Below the pieces are notes generated by a model. It made no database searches and was not told the DNA's origin. It worked only from the letters and a program-made list of their open reading frames with translations. The translations under genes were made by a program, and so were the position numbers. This document shows positions 50,577 through 59,558 of a stretch of DNA of 64,000 nucleotides, in pieces. Source of the stretch: Rhodonellum psychrophilum GCM71 = DSM 17998 (GTDB lineage Bacteria > Bacteroidota > Bacteroidia > Cytophagales > Cyclobacteriaceae); NCBI RefSeq assembly GCF_000381545.1, contig NZ_KB906675.1, positions 248,001 through 312,000 on the forward strand, written 5' to 3'. Within the stretch, counting starts at the first letter, position 1. Every line of letters starts with the position of its first letter.

Positions 50577-51116
50577 TCAAATATTGAATAATTTCGCAAC
50601 TTTTAGAAGCCCGGCGATGGAAATACTGTCCGTAATTTCCCCATCCATGACCTTTTGGATCGCTTCTTTAAGTGGCAATTTAAGCACAATGATTTTTTCG
50701 GTTTCCTCAAATTCCGTTTCTCCCGGAGTCAGTTCTTCTGCAAGGAATACAAACCCTTCCTCATCGGTCACGGAATTGGAAGGGTGGATCCGCATGATTT
50801 GAGTCCATTTTTTTGCACTATAACCTGTTTCTTCCTTCAATTCCCGTTGCGCACCAAGCAGAATATCCAGGTCGTTGGGACTACCTCCCATCGGTATTTC
50901 CCAGGAATATTCATTCAAGGCATATCGGTATTGGCCGACGAGCCAAGTGTTTCCATTTTCATCCACGGGGATGATTCCAATGGCTTTATTTTTAAAACAA
51001 ACTTTGCCATAGATCCCATCTTTTCCAGAAGGGTTGATCACATCGTGTTCCTCGATTTTGATCCAGGGATTTTCGTAGATAGGTTTGATTTTCTTGGTTT
51101 TCCAAGGATTTTCCAT
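50577..51116 (-). CDS. NUDIX hydrolase, ADP-ribose pyrophosphatase-like
   Basis: The 179-residue protein from ATG 51116 (MENPWKTKKIKPIYEN) has VGQYRYALNEYSWEIPMGGS and QRELKEETGYS, as in ADP-ribose/NDP-sugar pyrophosphatases. The REUxEE catalytic glutamates are present, but the Glu expected seven residues before them is replaced (region DLDILLGAQ). The alternative start at 51152 would lie inside the terminator of the upstream Lrp gene, so the shorter start is preferred. It follows lrp on the same strand. Confidence 0.88.
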   Translation of the reverse strand: MENPWKTKKIKPIYENPWIKIEEHDVINPSGKDGIYGKVCFKNKAIGIIPVDENGNTWLVGQYRYALNEYSWEIPMGGSPNDLDILLGAQRELKEETGYSAKKWTQIMRIHPSNSVTDEEGFVFLAEELTPGETEFEETEKIIVLKLPLKEAIQKVMDGEITDSISIAGLLKVAKLFNI

Positions 51117-51128
51117 AGTATTGTGCAT

Positions 51129-51157
51129 AAAAAAAGGGTGACGATCAGCCACCCTTT
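51129..51157 (-). terminator. Terminator of the Lrp gene
   Basis: On the minus strand AAAGGGTG and CACCCTTT pair around a 9-nt loop with a seven-T tail. It helps fix the start of the NUDIX gene at 51116. Confidence 0.78.
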
Positions 51158-51177
51158 CAATGAATTGAATCGGCTTA

Positions 51178-51660
51178 TCAGACTGGAATAGGCAATACTT
51201 TGCTATCCTTAAAAGTAGAAAGAATTACCATAGACTGCATGGAATCCACTTCCCTGATTTCACTTACCTTTTCCAACATCAATTTCTGGTAAGAAGTGAT
51301 GTCTTTTGCAATGATTTTCAAAATAAAATCACCTGTACCTGTGATATGGTGACATTCAATGACTTCTTGGATTTCGTTGATCTCTTTCATAAAAGCATCA
51401 ATATTGCCTTTATTGTGACCGATCAAACTGACAAGTACAAAAGTACTTACACCCAAACCGATTTTTTCAGAGTCCAATTTTGCATGGTAGCTCTTGATGA
51501 TTCCTGATTGCTCCAATTTTTTTACACGCTCCAGAGTCGGGGCAGGAGAAAGTCCTATATCTTTTGAAAGCTGAGCATTTGTTATTTTTGCATTGGCCTG
51601 TAGGATCTCAAGGATCTTTCGGTCTATTTTATCGAATTTCACTCTTATGTTATTATCCAT
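51178..51660 (-). CDS. Lrp/AsnC-family transcriptional regulator
   Basis: The 160-residue protein has a helix-turn-helix at about 8-65 (DRKILEILQANAKITNAQLS, LSPAPTLERVKKLEQSGII) and a C-terminal RAM/ligand domain (VSTFVLVSLIGHN, IIAKDITSYQKLM). It is a global or local regulator of amino-acid metabolism; ilvE, ald and the E1 fusion in this window are possible targets, which is inference only. A perfect -7 box precedes it and a terminator follows. Confidence 0.94.
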   Translation of the reverse strand: MDNNIRVKFDKIDRKILEILQANAKITNAQLSKDIGLSPAPTLERVKKLEQSGIIKSYHAKLDSEKIGLGVSTFVLVSLIGHNKGNIDAFMKEINEIQEVIECHHITGTGDFILKIIAKDITSYQKLMLEKVSEIREVDSMQSMVILSTFKDSKVLPIPV

Positions 51661-51692
51661 GATCTAAAGAATTTTCAAAATAATATGTGGCA

Positions 51693-51700
51693 CAAAGTTA
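51693..51700 (-). promoter_or_regulatory. -7 box of the Lrp gene
   Basis: The minus strand reads TAACTTTG, a full match to TAnnTTTG, 33 nt upstream of the ATG. About 20 nt further upstream is CTTT rather than TTTG, so the -33 box is weak. Confidence 0.5.
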
Positions 51701-51871
51701 ATATAATTTACTTTTGTTTTAAAGCGTTCCCCAACAAAATACGACCACACATACAAAATATTGTTATTTTATTGAGTGGATTGGAGGATTTTTTCGATTG
51801 AAAACCATTACGTTCTCTTGATTATTCAAATAATCTCCTGTATTCGCATTTAAGCAAACGTCCAAAAAGAT

Positions 51872-53062
51872 TTAAAGTTTATTCTTTTTGATATAATCTC
51901 TGGCTTCCTTGTGTGCAGGGTGTTTTCGCTTGGCATATTTCTTCACTTGATTGAAATAAGCCTTGGCCTGAGGCTTGTTTTTTTCCAGGTTCGCCTGTTT
52001 TCCCAAGGCTATCAAGGAATATAGGTAATACCCACTTTCTTGACTTTCGGATTCTTCTCCATAAGACAGTGTCTTCAAATAATACTTTTTGGCCTCCAGC
52101 CCATTATTGGTCTTCTCAAAAAATTGGGCAATGTAAAATGCGGCATATCTTCCACTATTGGACTCATATCCACTCCATTTTTCATCAATTCTTTTCAGGA
52201 TTTCCAAAGATTCATCCTTTGCTTCTGCCATCCTGCCAACTGCATAAAGATGCCTTGCAAAAGACCGGTGGAAGTATGGGTTATTGGGGAATTTCTGGTG
52301 GAGATAATCCGTGATGGCCAAGGCTTTGTAGGGCTGTTTTTCATCAGAAGCATACAACCTGAAAAGGAAATACTGTGCCTCCACTCTTGCGTAAAAGGCA
52401 TTTTGTGCCACATCTTCCAATTGCTTCAGACCAAGTTCCTTGTTCCCTTTTGGAAAAAAAGCCACAATGGGTTTCAACATTGGATAATTTTCGGGAATCC
52501 AAACTGAGAAATAATTGAAAAGGGCATCACCGAGCATAAGTTCAGGATTTAATTCATCCTCACCCCTACTCAAATTCAAGTATTTCAGGGCATTTTTCCC
52601 CGCAAATGTTGCCCGAGTCCAGCTTTTTCGCTCACTGTATAACCTGCCTTGGAATCCATATGCGCCTGCCAAAAAAAATGCAGCTTCCTTGTTGGTAGGG
52701 TCTTGGTCATACATTTTGTCTGCTTTTTGGATCACCATATCCATTTGACGGATAAAGGCATCATCGAACCTTTTGTTTTCGATATCCGGGGCTATTTTCC
52801 ACCATTGACTCAAGGCCATCAAAAAATATGGAAGCGGATGTTCCGGGTATTGATATTGCAAGACCCGAAAACCTCTTTCAGCAGATTCAAAATCAAAATT
52901 ATAGAGACTGTTAACAGATTCTGTAATTCTGAATTGCAAACTTTTATCCAACAAAAGGTATCCCGGATTCTCAACTTTATCTATTGCCAAAGCTTGTTGT
53001 GCCTCCGAATTTCCAAAAAAAGAAAGCCAGATCAAGCCTGTTAACACCAATTTAATTCGCAT
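51872..53062 (-). CDS. Exported TPR protein
   Basis: The 396-residue protein has a signal peptide (RIKLVLTGLIWLSFFGNSEA), then TPR-like helical repeats throughout: FDFESAERGFRVLQYQYPEH, NKEAAFFLAGAYGFQGRLYS, YLHQKFPNNPYFHRSFARHL, KKYYLKTLSYGEESESQESG. Basic residues mark the C-terminus (KYAKRKHPAHKEARDYIKKN). No catalytic motif is visible. It is probably a periplasmic scaffold. Function not assigned. It is divergent from the membrane protein at 53139. Confidence 0.8.
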   Translation of the reverse strand: MRIKLVLTGLIWLSFFGNSEAQQALAIDKVENPGYLLLDKSLQFRITESVNSLYNFDFESAERGFRVLQYQYPEHPLPYFLMALSQWWKIAPDIENKRFDDAFIRQMDMVIQKADKMYDQDPTNKEAAFFLAGAYGFQGRLYSERKSWTRATFAGKNALKYLNLSRGEDELNPELMLGDALFNYFSVWIPENYPMLKPIVAFFPKGNKELGLKQLEDVAQNAFYARVEAQYFLFRLYASDEKQPYKALAITDYLHQKFPNNPYFHRSFARHLYAVGRMAEAKDESLEILKRIDEKWSGYESNSGRYAAFYIAQFFEKTNNGLEAKKYYLKTLSYGEESESQESGYYLYSLIALGKQANLEKNKPQAKAYFNQVKKYAKRKHPAHKEARDYIKKNKL

Positions 53063-53138
53063 TTTTTTTTTAAATTTTTAGTAAAATTAGATGGTATTCC
53101 AAACAAAAAATTAAATTTGACAACATTTAATTTCTCAA

Positions 53139-53786
53139 ATGGTCAAAGTAAGATCCCAAATTGGTCAACGCATCGAAGAGTCAATAAATTTCGATAAGCG
53201 CATTTTTTTTATTTTACTGTTGCTCCTATTTTATGCAATCCGATTTCTGACCAATGACGTCCTGGTCAAATCCATTCCCGGATACGAACAATTGCAGGAA
53301 GATGGTTCGCTTTCCATTTTCTTTATCTTCAATGCCTTGAATTATTTATGGACACCTTTTGCCCTTCTCTGGAAATTTACCGTTATCGCATTTATCATTT
53401 GGATAGGGGCATTTTCTTGGGGTTATAAAGTGTCCTTCAAAAAACTTTGGCAATTTGTGATGGTCGCGGAGATCGTCTTCATTTTTCCGGAATTGATCAA
53501 ATTGCTTTTTATCATGACGACTTCGGGTCAATTAACTACAGATGAAATAAAAGGTTATGCACCCTTATCACTTTATTCTTGGATCAATCCTCAGGAAGTC
53601 GCAACAAAATTCCATTATCCCCTCCGAACCCTGAATCTTTTTGAAATCCTATATTGGATGCTGTTGATCTTGGGTTTTCACAGCATCAGCAATAGAAGCC
53701 TCAAAATTTCCACTTTGGTGGTTTTGAGCAGCTATGGATTTGGTTTGCTTATTTGGTTGGTTTTTTATGTAATGTCATACAGATAA
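53139..53786 (+). CDS. Multi-spanning membrane protein of unknown function
   Basis: The 215-residue protein has about five hydrophobic helices (FFILLLLLFYAIRFL, YLWTPFALLWKFTVIAFIIW, QFVMVAEIVFIFPELIKLLF, LYWMLLILGFHSI, LVVLSSYGFGLLIWLVFYVM). A central soluble loop contains YAPLSLYSWINPQEVATKFH. It resembles Yip1-like or permease-like Bacteroidota proteins, but I cannot name a family. A TAAATTTG lies 20 nt before the ATG. A strong hairpin follows the stop. Confidence 0.65.
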   Translation: MVKVRSQIGQRIEESINFDKRIFFILLLLLFYAIRFLTNDVLVKSIPGYEQLQEDGSLSIFFIFNALNYLWTPFALLWKFTVIAFIIWIGAFSWGYKVSFKKLWQFVMVAEIVFIFPELIKLLFIMTTSGQLTTDEIKGYAPLSLYSWINPQEVATKFHYPLRTLNLFEILYWMLLILGFHSISNRSLKISTLVVLSSYGFGLLIWLVFYVMSYR

Positions 53787-53795
53787 AGCATTCGT

Positions 53796-53832
53796 AGAGC
53801 ACCCAATGGCTGAATACACCATTGGATGCTCT
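53796..53832 (+). terminator. Hairpin after the membrane protein gene
   Basis: AGAGCACCCAATGG and CCATTGGATGCTCT pair over 14 positions with one mismatch and a 9-nt loop. There is no T-tract, so termination is likely but not certain. The remaining 230 bp to the M3 peptidase gene hold only its promoter. Confidence 0.5.
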
Positions 53833-53985
53833 GCCAGTATAGCCAGAGTTTCGATTTCATTTCCAATTGCAATTTTCCATCCGCTGCTTTTCTTGAGGAA
53901 TATTCCAGTCGGGTTTTCCCTTGACATAAAATTTAATTTTTGATACAAAAATCCATTTTGAAAACAGGGGATTATCGGCAGGGGA

Positions 53986-54018
53986 TTTCATACCGCTTAA
54001 AAAGATTGCTTAACTTTG
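53986..54018 (+). promoter_or_regulatory. Candidate promoter of the M3 peptidase operon
   Basis: TAACTTTG at 54011-54018 is a perfect -7 box. TTTC at 53986-53989 stands 21 nt upstream as an imperfect -33. The ATG lies 45 nt downstream. Confidence 0.45.
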
Positions 54019-54063
54019 AACGTCCACTTTTCGTAAGTTTTCCAATATTAAAACACAATCCAT

Positions 54064-56106
54064 ATGAATCCACTTTTGAGTAATTTCGATACTCCATTTG
54101 ATACCGCTCCTTTCCATCTTATCCAGACAGACCATTTTCTTCCCGCCATCCAGGAAGCGATAAAATTAGCCAAAATAGAGATTGAGGAAATCAAGAAGGT
54201 AGCCACACCAGATTTCAAAAACACAATAGCGGCTTTGGACAATGCTGGGGAAAAACTAAATATCGTTTCCTCCATTTTTTTCAACCTAAACAGCGCCGAA
54301 ACCAACGATAAAATCCAGGCATTGGCAAGGGAAATCTCCCCACTTTTGACTGCCCACGGCAATGATATCCTTCTTGACGAAAATCTTTTCGACTTGGTCC
54401 AAAAAGTACATCAACAAAAAGACCAGCTCCAGCTTACGGAGGAAGAAAAAACACTCCTGGACAAGACCTACAAATCCTTTGTCAGAAACGGGGCAAATCT
54501 GAATGGCGACCAAAAACTTCGCCTAAGGGAAATCGACCGGGATTTATCCCAGCTGAGCCTGAAATTTGGCGAAAATGTCCTTGCAGAAACCAATAAATAC
54601 GAATTGGTTTTGGAGAATGAAAAAGATTTGGACGGACTTCCTGAGGCCGTAAAGGAAGCCGCCGCACAAACGGCAGAGGAAAAAGGAAAAGCCGGCAAAT
54701 GGGTTTTCACTTTGGCTTATCCGAGCTATGTCCCCTTTTTGACATATGCTGATAGCCGAGATTTGAGGAAAGAACTTTTCATCGCTTTCAATACCAAAGC
54801 ATGCAAAGGGGATGAACTGGACAACAAGGAGCACATTCTTGATATGCTCAAATTGAAAAACGAAAGAGCAGTTCTCCTGGGGTACGCTAGTTTTTCTGAT
54901 TTTGTATTGGAAGAAAGAATGGCCAAAAGTGGTCCCGAAGTCATGGAATTTTTGCACAATCTTTTGGAAAAAGCAAAGCCCAAAGCACAGGAGGAAGTAG
55001 CCGAATTGGAAGCTTTCGCAAAATCATTGGAAGACATCGACATTCTCCAAAAATGGGATTTTGGGTATTATTCCGAAAAACTCAAAAAACAGAAATTTGA
55101 AGTGGACGATGAATTGCTAAGACCTTATTTCAAGTTGGAAAATGTCATCGAAGGTGTGTTCAGTACAGCCAGCAAGCTTTATGGCATTCAGTTTTTGGTC
55201 AATAAGGAAATCCCGGTTTATCACCCCGAAGTCACGGCATATGAAGTGAAAGACTTGAAAGGGAAGCACTTGGCAGTGTTTTATTCGGATTTTTTCCCTA
55301 GAGCAGGAAAAAGAAATGGTGCTTGGATGACCAGTTTCAGAGGTCAGAAAATCAAGGATGGAGTGGACCAAAGACCACATATCTCCATTGTTTGTAATTT
55401 TACCAAACCTACCAAAACCAAGCCTTCACTGCTCACTTTCAATGAAGTCACTACCCTATTCCATGAGTTCGGACATGCGCTTCACGGAATGCTCGCCAAG
55501 GGAAATTATGAATCCCTATCAGGAACGAGTGTGTTCTGGGATTTTGTGGAGCTACCTTCCCAGATATTTGAAAACTGGTGTTATGAAAAAGAGTGTTTGG
55601 ACATGTTTGCCCAACATTATCAAACCGGGGAAACCATACCGGCTTCCTTGATCGAAAAAATCAAAAACGCGTCGAATTTCCATCAGGGTTATCAGACGCT
55701 CAGACAAATTAGCTTCAGTCTGTTGGATATGGCTTTCCACAGCGTGGATCCCGGATTTATCAGCGACATTAAAGAATTTGAGCAAGAAGCGATGAAAGAA
55801 ACCAACTTGCTTCCAGATGTCGAAGGCACCTTGATGAGTACTTCTTTTTCCCATATCTTTCAAGGGGGTTATGCGGCGGGATACTATAGCTACAAATGGG
55901 CTGAGGTTTTGGATGCGGATGCATTTGAATTGTTCCAAGAAAAAGGGATTTTCGATCCGGAAACAGCTGAGTCTTTCATGACCAACATTCTTTCTGCAGG
56001 TGGCACAGAGCATCCGTCTATCCTATTCGAAAGATTTAGAGGCCGTGCGCCAAAACCAGATGCCTTGTTGAAAAGAGCTGGACTTGTTTCCACGAAAGAC
56101 CAATGA
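54064..56106 (+). CDS. M3-family oligopeptidase
   Basis: The 680-residue zinc metallopeptidase resembles oligopeptidase A/dipeptidyl carboxypeptidase. The zinc motif HEFGH is at 467-471 (TLFHEFGHALHGML), with the third ligand Glu in the following VELPSQIFENW. HIFQGGYAAGYYSYKWAEVL near the C-terminus is characteristic of the family. No signal peptide is visible, so it is probably cytosolic, degrading short peptides. Its stop overlaps the next start by 4 bp (ATGA). Confidence 0.95.
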   Translation: MNPLLSNFDTPFDTAPFHLIQTDHFLPAIQEAIKLAKIEIEEIKKVATPDFKNTIAALDNAGEKLNIVSSIFFNLNSAETNDKIQALAREISPLLTAHGNDILLDENLFDLVQKVHQQKDQLQLTEEEKTLLDKTYKSFVRNGANLNGDQKLRLREIDRDLSQLSLKFGENVLAETNKYELVLENEKDLDGLPEAVKEAAAQTAEEKGKAGKWVFTLAYPSYVPFLTYADSRDLRKELFIAFNTKACKGDELDNKEHILDMLKLKNERAVLLGYASFSDFVLEERMAKSGPEVMEFLHNLLEKAKPKAQEEVAELEAFAKSLEDIDILQKWDFGYYSEKLKKQKFEVDDELLRPYFKLENVIEGVFSTASKLYGIQFLVNKEIPVYHPEVTAYEVKDLKGKHLAVFYSDFFPRAGKRNGAWMTSFRGQKIKDGVDQRPHISIVCNFTKPTKTKPSLLTFNEVTTLFHEFGHALHGMLAKGNYESLSGTSVFWDFVELPSQIFENWCYEKECLDMFAQHYQTGETIPASLIEKIKNASNFHQGYQTLRQISFSLLDMAFHSVDPGFISDIKEFEQEAMKETNLLPDVEGTLMSTSFSHIFQGGYAAGYYSYKWAEVLDADAFELFQEKGIFDPETAESFMTNILSAGGTEHPSILFERFRGRAPKPDALLKRAGLVSTKDQ

Positions 56107-58010
56107 GGTTTCCTTCTTTAGAATTCATTTTACAATCAGCCAAGACGGCCGCAAAAAGATTCCCTTTGAGTCTTTTTGTGGCCGTTTTGGCTACTGGCTT
56201 GGCAATTTCTCTTGTCCATGAAAAGAATGATTGGGTGAATTTGACCCGATTGAATTTGATGCTCACGGCAGCATTGGGAATTCCTCTCTATTTTTCCGTT
56301 GGTGTTTTATCAGAGAAAAAAATCTTGAAAGGCATCCAAAAACCTCTTGGTTATTTGGTTGCCACCCTTGTTTTAATATTGATTTTTTTGAATTTCCCTG
56401 TCAGGGATGCTCCTGAAAATACGCATGCCCCGTATATCCGATACATTGTCTATTTTTTGGCGATTCATTTGGTGGTCGCATTTTCCCCCTACCTGGCCAA
56501 CAAGGATTTGAATGTATTTTGGAATTACAACAAGGTACTTTTTATTCGTTTGGTTACAGGGGCGTTTTACTCCTTTGTCTTGTTTTTGGGTCTAACTCTG
56601 GCTTTGGGGGCAGTTCATCTATTGTTTAAATTGAATATCACACCAGAATTTTACCTTAGGCTGTTCTTGGTGGTAGTGGGAATATTTAATACCTGGTTTT
56701 TCTTGTCTGGTATCCCAGAAGATTTTTCAAAGTCCGAATCTGAATCGAATTTCCCAAGAGAACTAAAGGTGTTTTCGCAGTACCTTCTTTTGCCTCTGCT
56801 GTCTGTTTACCTGGTGATTTTGTATGCCTATGGCGCAAAGATCATTTTGACATGGGATTGGCCAAGTGGAATTGTCACCTACATGATCATTGCAGTGTCG
56901 ATTTTGGGAGTTTTCACCAATCTGCTGCTCTTTCCCTTTCAGAATTCCGAAAACAATCTTTGGATGAAGAAATTTTTTAAGGTGTATTATTTTCTATTGG
57001 TACCCTTAATTGTTTTGCTTTTTGTGGCAGTAGGGATCCGAGTTGGCCAATATGGGATAACCGTGAACCGATACATCATCATTTTGTTGGGGATTTGGCT
57101 TTCCTTGATTTCATTCTATTTTATTTTGGGTTTCAAAAATTTAAAAACCATTCCCATTTCGCTCAGTCTCTTCATGCTCATTGGGTCCTTTGGTCCTTGG
57201 GGGATGTTTGCCATCAGTGAAAAAAGCCAGCTGAACCGATTAAAAACAATGTTGGAGGGTTCCGGGATTTTAAGGGAAGGAAAAATCCAAAATGAAGTCA
57301 TTTGGGACATGGATACCAAAGGGAATCTCCAAGGGGAAAAACTTGGGAATATTCAGAAAATAAAACCCAAAGATTTGGGAGAGGTTTCTTCGATTTTGAA
57401 ATATTTGGGAGATTTTCATGGATTCGGAAAACTGAAAAGATGGTTTGACCAAGATTTGAGCCAGCTCATTTCCCAAGCCTCCGCAAACAAGGAACCATGG
57501 GAAAAACCCGATCCGGCAACTCTCTATATGGAAACCATGGGCCTTAGACTTGATTTTGGCCCGTTGGAAGGAAAGAATGGCTTACTACCTATTGTTTTGA
57601 TGGCCAAATCTCAAAATCAAACGGAAATATCAGGATTTGATTATTTGATCCATTATACCTGGTTTGCTGCCGAGCCTAAAGAAGCCTTGGTAACGGAGTT
57701 GGGCAAAAACCGCTTAGATGTCAACTTTCCGTCAGACATTGATGAGAAATTGGTAATGATTTGGAACGACAAAACTTTGACTTTGGATATCAAGCCCTGG
57801 ATTTTGGATTTAATTGCCCAAAGAAACCTCCATTCGAAATTTGATTTTGAGCAGGAAGCTTTGACTTTGGAAAAGGAATTTGAAGGCTTAAAAGTCAGAT
57901 TCCTGTTTTCGACTATTCAACTGAATCAACAAGAGGAGAAGACTCGGGTGGAATTTGTAAATGTGAAATTATTGATTGGGACAATGTCTATAGCCAATTC
58001 TGAAAAATAA
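56103..58010 (+). CDS. DUF4153 membrane protein
   Basis: The 635-residue protein has about twelve helices in its N-terminal 400 residues (AVLATGLAISLVHEKNDWVN, LATLVLILIFLNFPV, FYSFVLFLGLTLALGAVHLL) and a soluble C-terminal domain (about 410-635, DFGPLEGKNGLLPIVLMAKS and DEKLVMIWNDKTLTLDIKPW). The N-terminal part matches DUF4153. Function is unknown. It is translationally coupled to the M3 peptidase gene, so a link to peptide handling or envelope processing is possible. Confidence 0.88.
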   Translation: MRFPSLEFILQSAKTAAKRFPLSLFVAVLATGLAISLVHEKNDWVNLTRLNLMLTAALGIPLYFSVGVLSEKKILKGIQKPLGYLVATLVLILIFLNFPVRDAPENTHAPYIRYIVYFLAIHLVVAFSPYLANKDLNVFWNYNKVLFIRLVTGAFYSFVLFLGLTLALGAVHLLFKLNITPEFYLRLFLVVVGIFNTWFFLSGIPEDFSKSESESNFPRELKVFSQYLLLPLLSVYLVILYAYGAKIILTWDWPSGIVTYMIIAVSILGVFTNLLLFPFQNSENNLWMKKFFKVYYFLLVPLIVLLFVAVGIRVGQYGITVNRYIIILLGIWLSLISFYFILGFKNLKTIPISLSLFMLIGSFGPWGMFAISEKSQLNRLKTMLEGSGILREGKIQNEVIWDMDTKGNLQGEKLGNIQKIKPKDLGEVSSILKYLGDFHGFGKLKRWFDQDLSQLISQASANKEPWEKPDPATLYMETMGLRLDFGPLEGKNGLLPIVLMAKSQNQTEISGFDYLIHYTWFAAEPKEALVTELGKNRLDVNFPSDIDEKLVMIWNDKTLTLDIKPWILDLIAQRNLHSKFDFEQEALTLEKEFEGLKVRFLFSTIQLNQQEEKTRVEFVNVKLLIGTMSIANSEK

Positions 58011-58071
58011 CCGAAATGACTTGGCTTCGATGATCTTCCTTTCACATATCAAGCGATGAACACGATGCCAA

Positions 58072-58107
58072 TAAAAAAAGGTATGTATAAACATACCCCT
58101 TTTCTAT
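58072..58107 (+). terminator. Weak hairpin after the DUF4153 gene
   Basis: GGTATGT and ACATACC pair around a 4-nt loop between an A-run and CCTTTTCT. It lies 70 bp after the stop. Confidence 0.45.
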
Positions 58108-58169
58108 AATTTCTAATCCATTTGAAAAGCATTTCATGTTTGAAAACAGACCTTAAAACTAGGGCTTTG

Positions 58170-58256
58170 TTAGATTATAATTAAGAATCCAACAAGAACC
58201 AACCACACCACTGACGAAACCGCCAACAGCAATCGAAATTGTTTATCCTCGTTCAT
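58170..58256 (-). CDS. 28-aa single-helix membrane microprotein
   Basis: From ATG 58256 the minus strand encodes MNEDKQFRLLLAVSSVVWLV then LVGFLIII: a charged N-terminus followed by one 20-residue hydrophobic helix to the C-terminus. The pattern fits known tiny membrane proteins. A perfect 17-bp palindrome lies 9 bp upstream, which would be expected for a regulated gene. It lies downstream of the CDF gene on the same strand, 147 bp from its stop. A longer frame from 58403 is unlikely. Evidence is moderate only. Confidence 0.42.
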   Translation of the reverse strand: MNEDKQFRLLLAVSSVVWLVLVGFLIII

Positions 58257-58265
58257 AGCTATTTT

Positions 58266-58282
58266 TTTGTATAATATACAAA
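58266..58282. promoter_or_regulatory. 17-bp palindrome upstream of the microprotein gene
   Basis: TTTGTATA-A-TATACAAA is a perfect inverted repeat with a single central base. It is a plausible repressor or activator site 9 bp before the 28-codon gene. Confidence 0.42.
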
Positions 58283-58402
58283 CTATTTTGCAGAAAATCG
58301 AGGAACAATGTTTTTTTTTGAAAAAAAATACATCAAAAAAAGCAATATGCGATAGGCCTAAGCGTTGGGTAGAGTTTGAATTATCCCAAAAAACAATAGG
58401 CA

Positions 58403-59392
58403 TTATACGGAATCATGATAATGTTTTTGATTCTTGGACATATTGGCTACCGTCCATTCAATCTTGACCGTAATCGGTGCTTTTCTTACCGGACAAGCCG
58501 TAAGTTGGCAATAGTGACAACAGTTTTCGGGGATGCATGGATCAGCATGGATAAATACCTCCATCATTCCCGGCCAATCTTCTTCCAATACTTTTTCCAC
58601 GCCCTGTACCTCATCGTGCACTTGATTCAAATCAAGGTAATAAGGAAGAGTCAAATGGAGATCGATGTGTCGATCGCTTCCATACTGTTGCACCCGCAAA
58701 TTGTGGATGTCGATCCAATTTGGCTTTCTGGTATTGTTGAGAAGCCCTACAATGGCCTCGACAGAACTGGGATCCGCTTCATCCATCAAACCACCCACAG
58801 ATCTTCTCACCAATGCATATCCTGAATAGATAATGTACAAGGAAAACAATATGGAAATGACAGAATCCAAATAATACAGACTTGTAAAATAGATGATTGC
58901 CACACCCAAGATCAATACCAAACTGGTAATGGCGTCTGTCATCAAGTGCTTGCCGCTGGCCTCAATTGTTAAGCTTTTTAGTTCAACCCCTTTTTTCTGA
59001 AGAACAAACCCAAGCATTCCATTGATAAGCCCTGAAATGCCAATTAAGGCAATCCCTATCGGCAATTGGTCAAGTTCCCGAGGGTCAAAGAAATTATTGA
59101 TCGCTTGAAAAATGATGAAAATTCCAGCAAGAATGATCAAAGTACCCTCTACTCCTGCACTGAAAAATTCGATTTTCCCATGACCATAGGGGTGATTGTC
59201 ATCCTTGGGTCGTGAACTTAAATAAATACTGTATGATGCAAAACCCGCAGCCACCACATTTACGATACTCTCCAGGGCATCAGTAAGGATTGCTGTAGAA
59301 TTGGTAAGGGAATAAGAATAGAATTTGACAAAGAGCAACACAAAACTCACCAAAAATGCTACTACAATCCATTTTGACTTTTCCTTTTCCAC
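58403..59392 (-). CDS. Cation diffusion facilitator with a Cys-rich tail
   Basis: The 329-residue protein has six predicted helices and CDF motifs: DALESIVNVVAAGFASYSIY, HPYGHGKIEFFSAGVE (metal site), KHLMTDAITSLVLILGV. The cytosolic C-domain has WIDIHNLRVQQYGSDRHIDL. An extra tail holds PCIPENCCHYCQLTACPV, five cysteines that could bind Zn, Cu or Fe. It exports divalent metal from the cytosol. A palindrome overlaps its -7 box, indicating repression, perhaps relieved by metal. Confidence 0.92.
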   Translation of the reverse strand: MEKEKSKWIVVAFLVSFVLLFVKFYSYSLTNSTAILTDALESIVNVVAAGFASYSIYLSSRPKDDNHPYGHGKIEFFSAGVEGTLIILAGIFIIFQAINNFFDPRELDQLPIGIALIGISGLINGMLGFVLQKKGVELKSLTIEASGKHLMTDAITSLVLILGVAIIYFTSLYYLDSVISILFSLYIIYSGYALVRRSVGGLMDEADPSSVEAIVGLLNNTRKPNWIDIHNLRVQQYGSDRHIDLHLTLPYYLDLNQVHDEVQGVEKVLEEDWPGMMEVFIHADPCIPENCCHYCQLTACPVRKAPITVKIEWTVANMSKNQKHYHDSV

Positions 59393-59418
59393 GATCTAAA
59401 CACTTTTTTTGAATCGGT

Positions 59419-59437
59419 CAAAATTAGCGCTAATTTT
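59419..59437 (-). promoter_or_regulatory. Operator-like palindrome overlapping the CDF -7 box
   Basis: AAAATTAGCGCTAATTTT (59420-59437) is a perfect 18-bp palindrome. Its left half is also the minus-strand -7 box TAATTTTG (59426-59419), 27 nt upstream of the CDF start. A regulator bound here would block RNA polymerase. The regulator is unknown. Confidence 0.55.
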
Positions 59438-59558
59438 ACCAAAATATAATTATTGGCCTTAATGTTGTCATCAAATTTGAATTGACCTGATTCTATAATA
59501 ATACAATCACCCTCATTTATTTCATCACATACTTCCAAAATCTTTTTAAAAAAACAAC

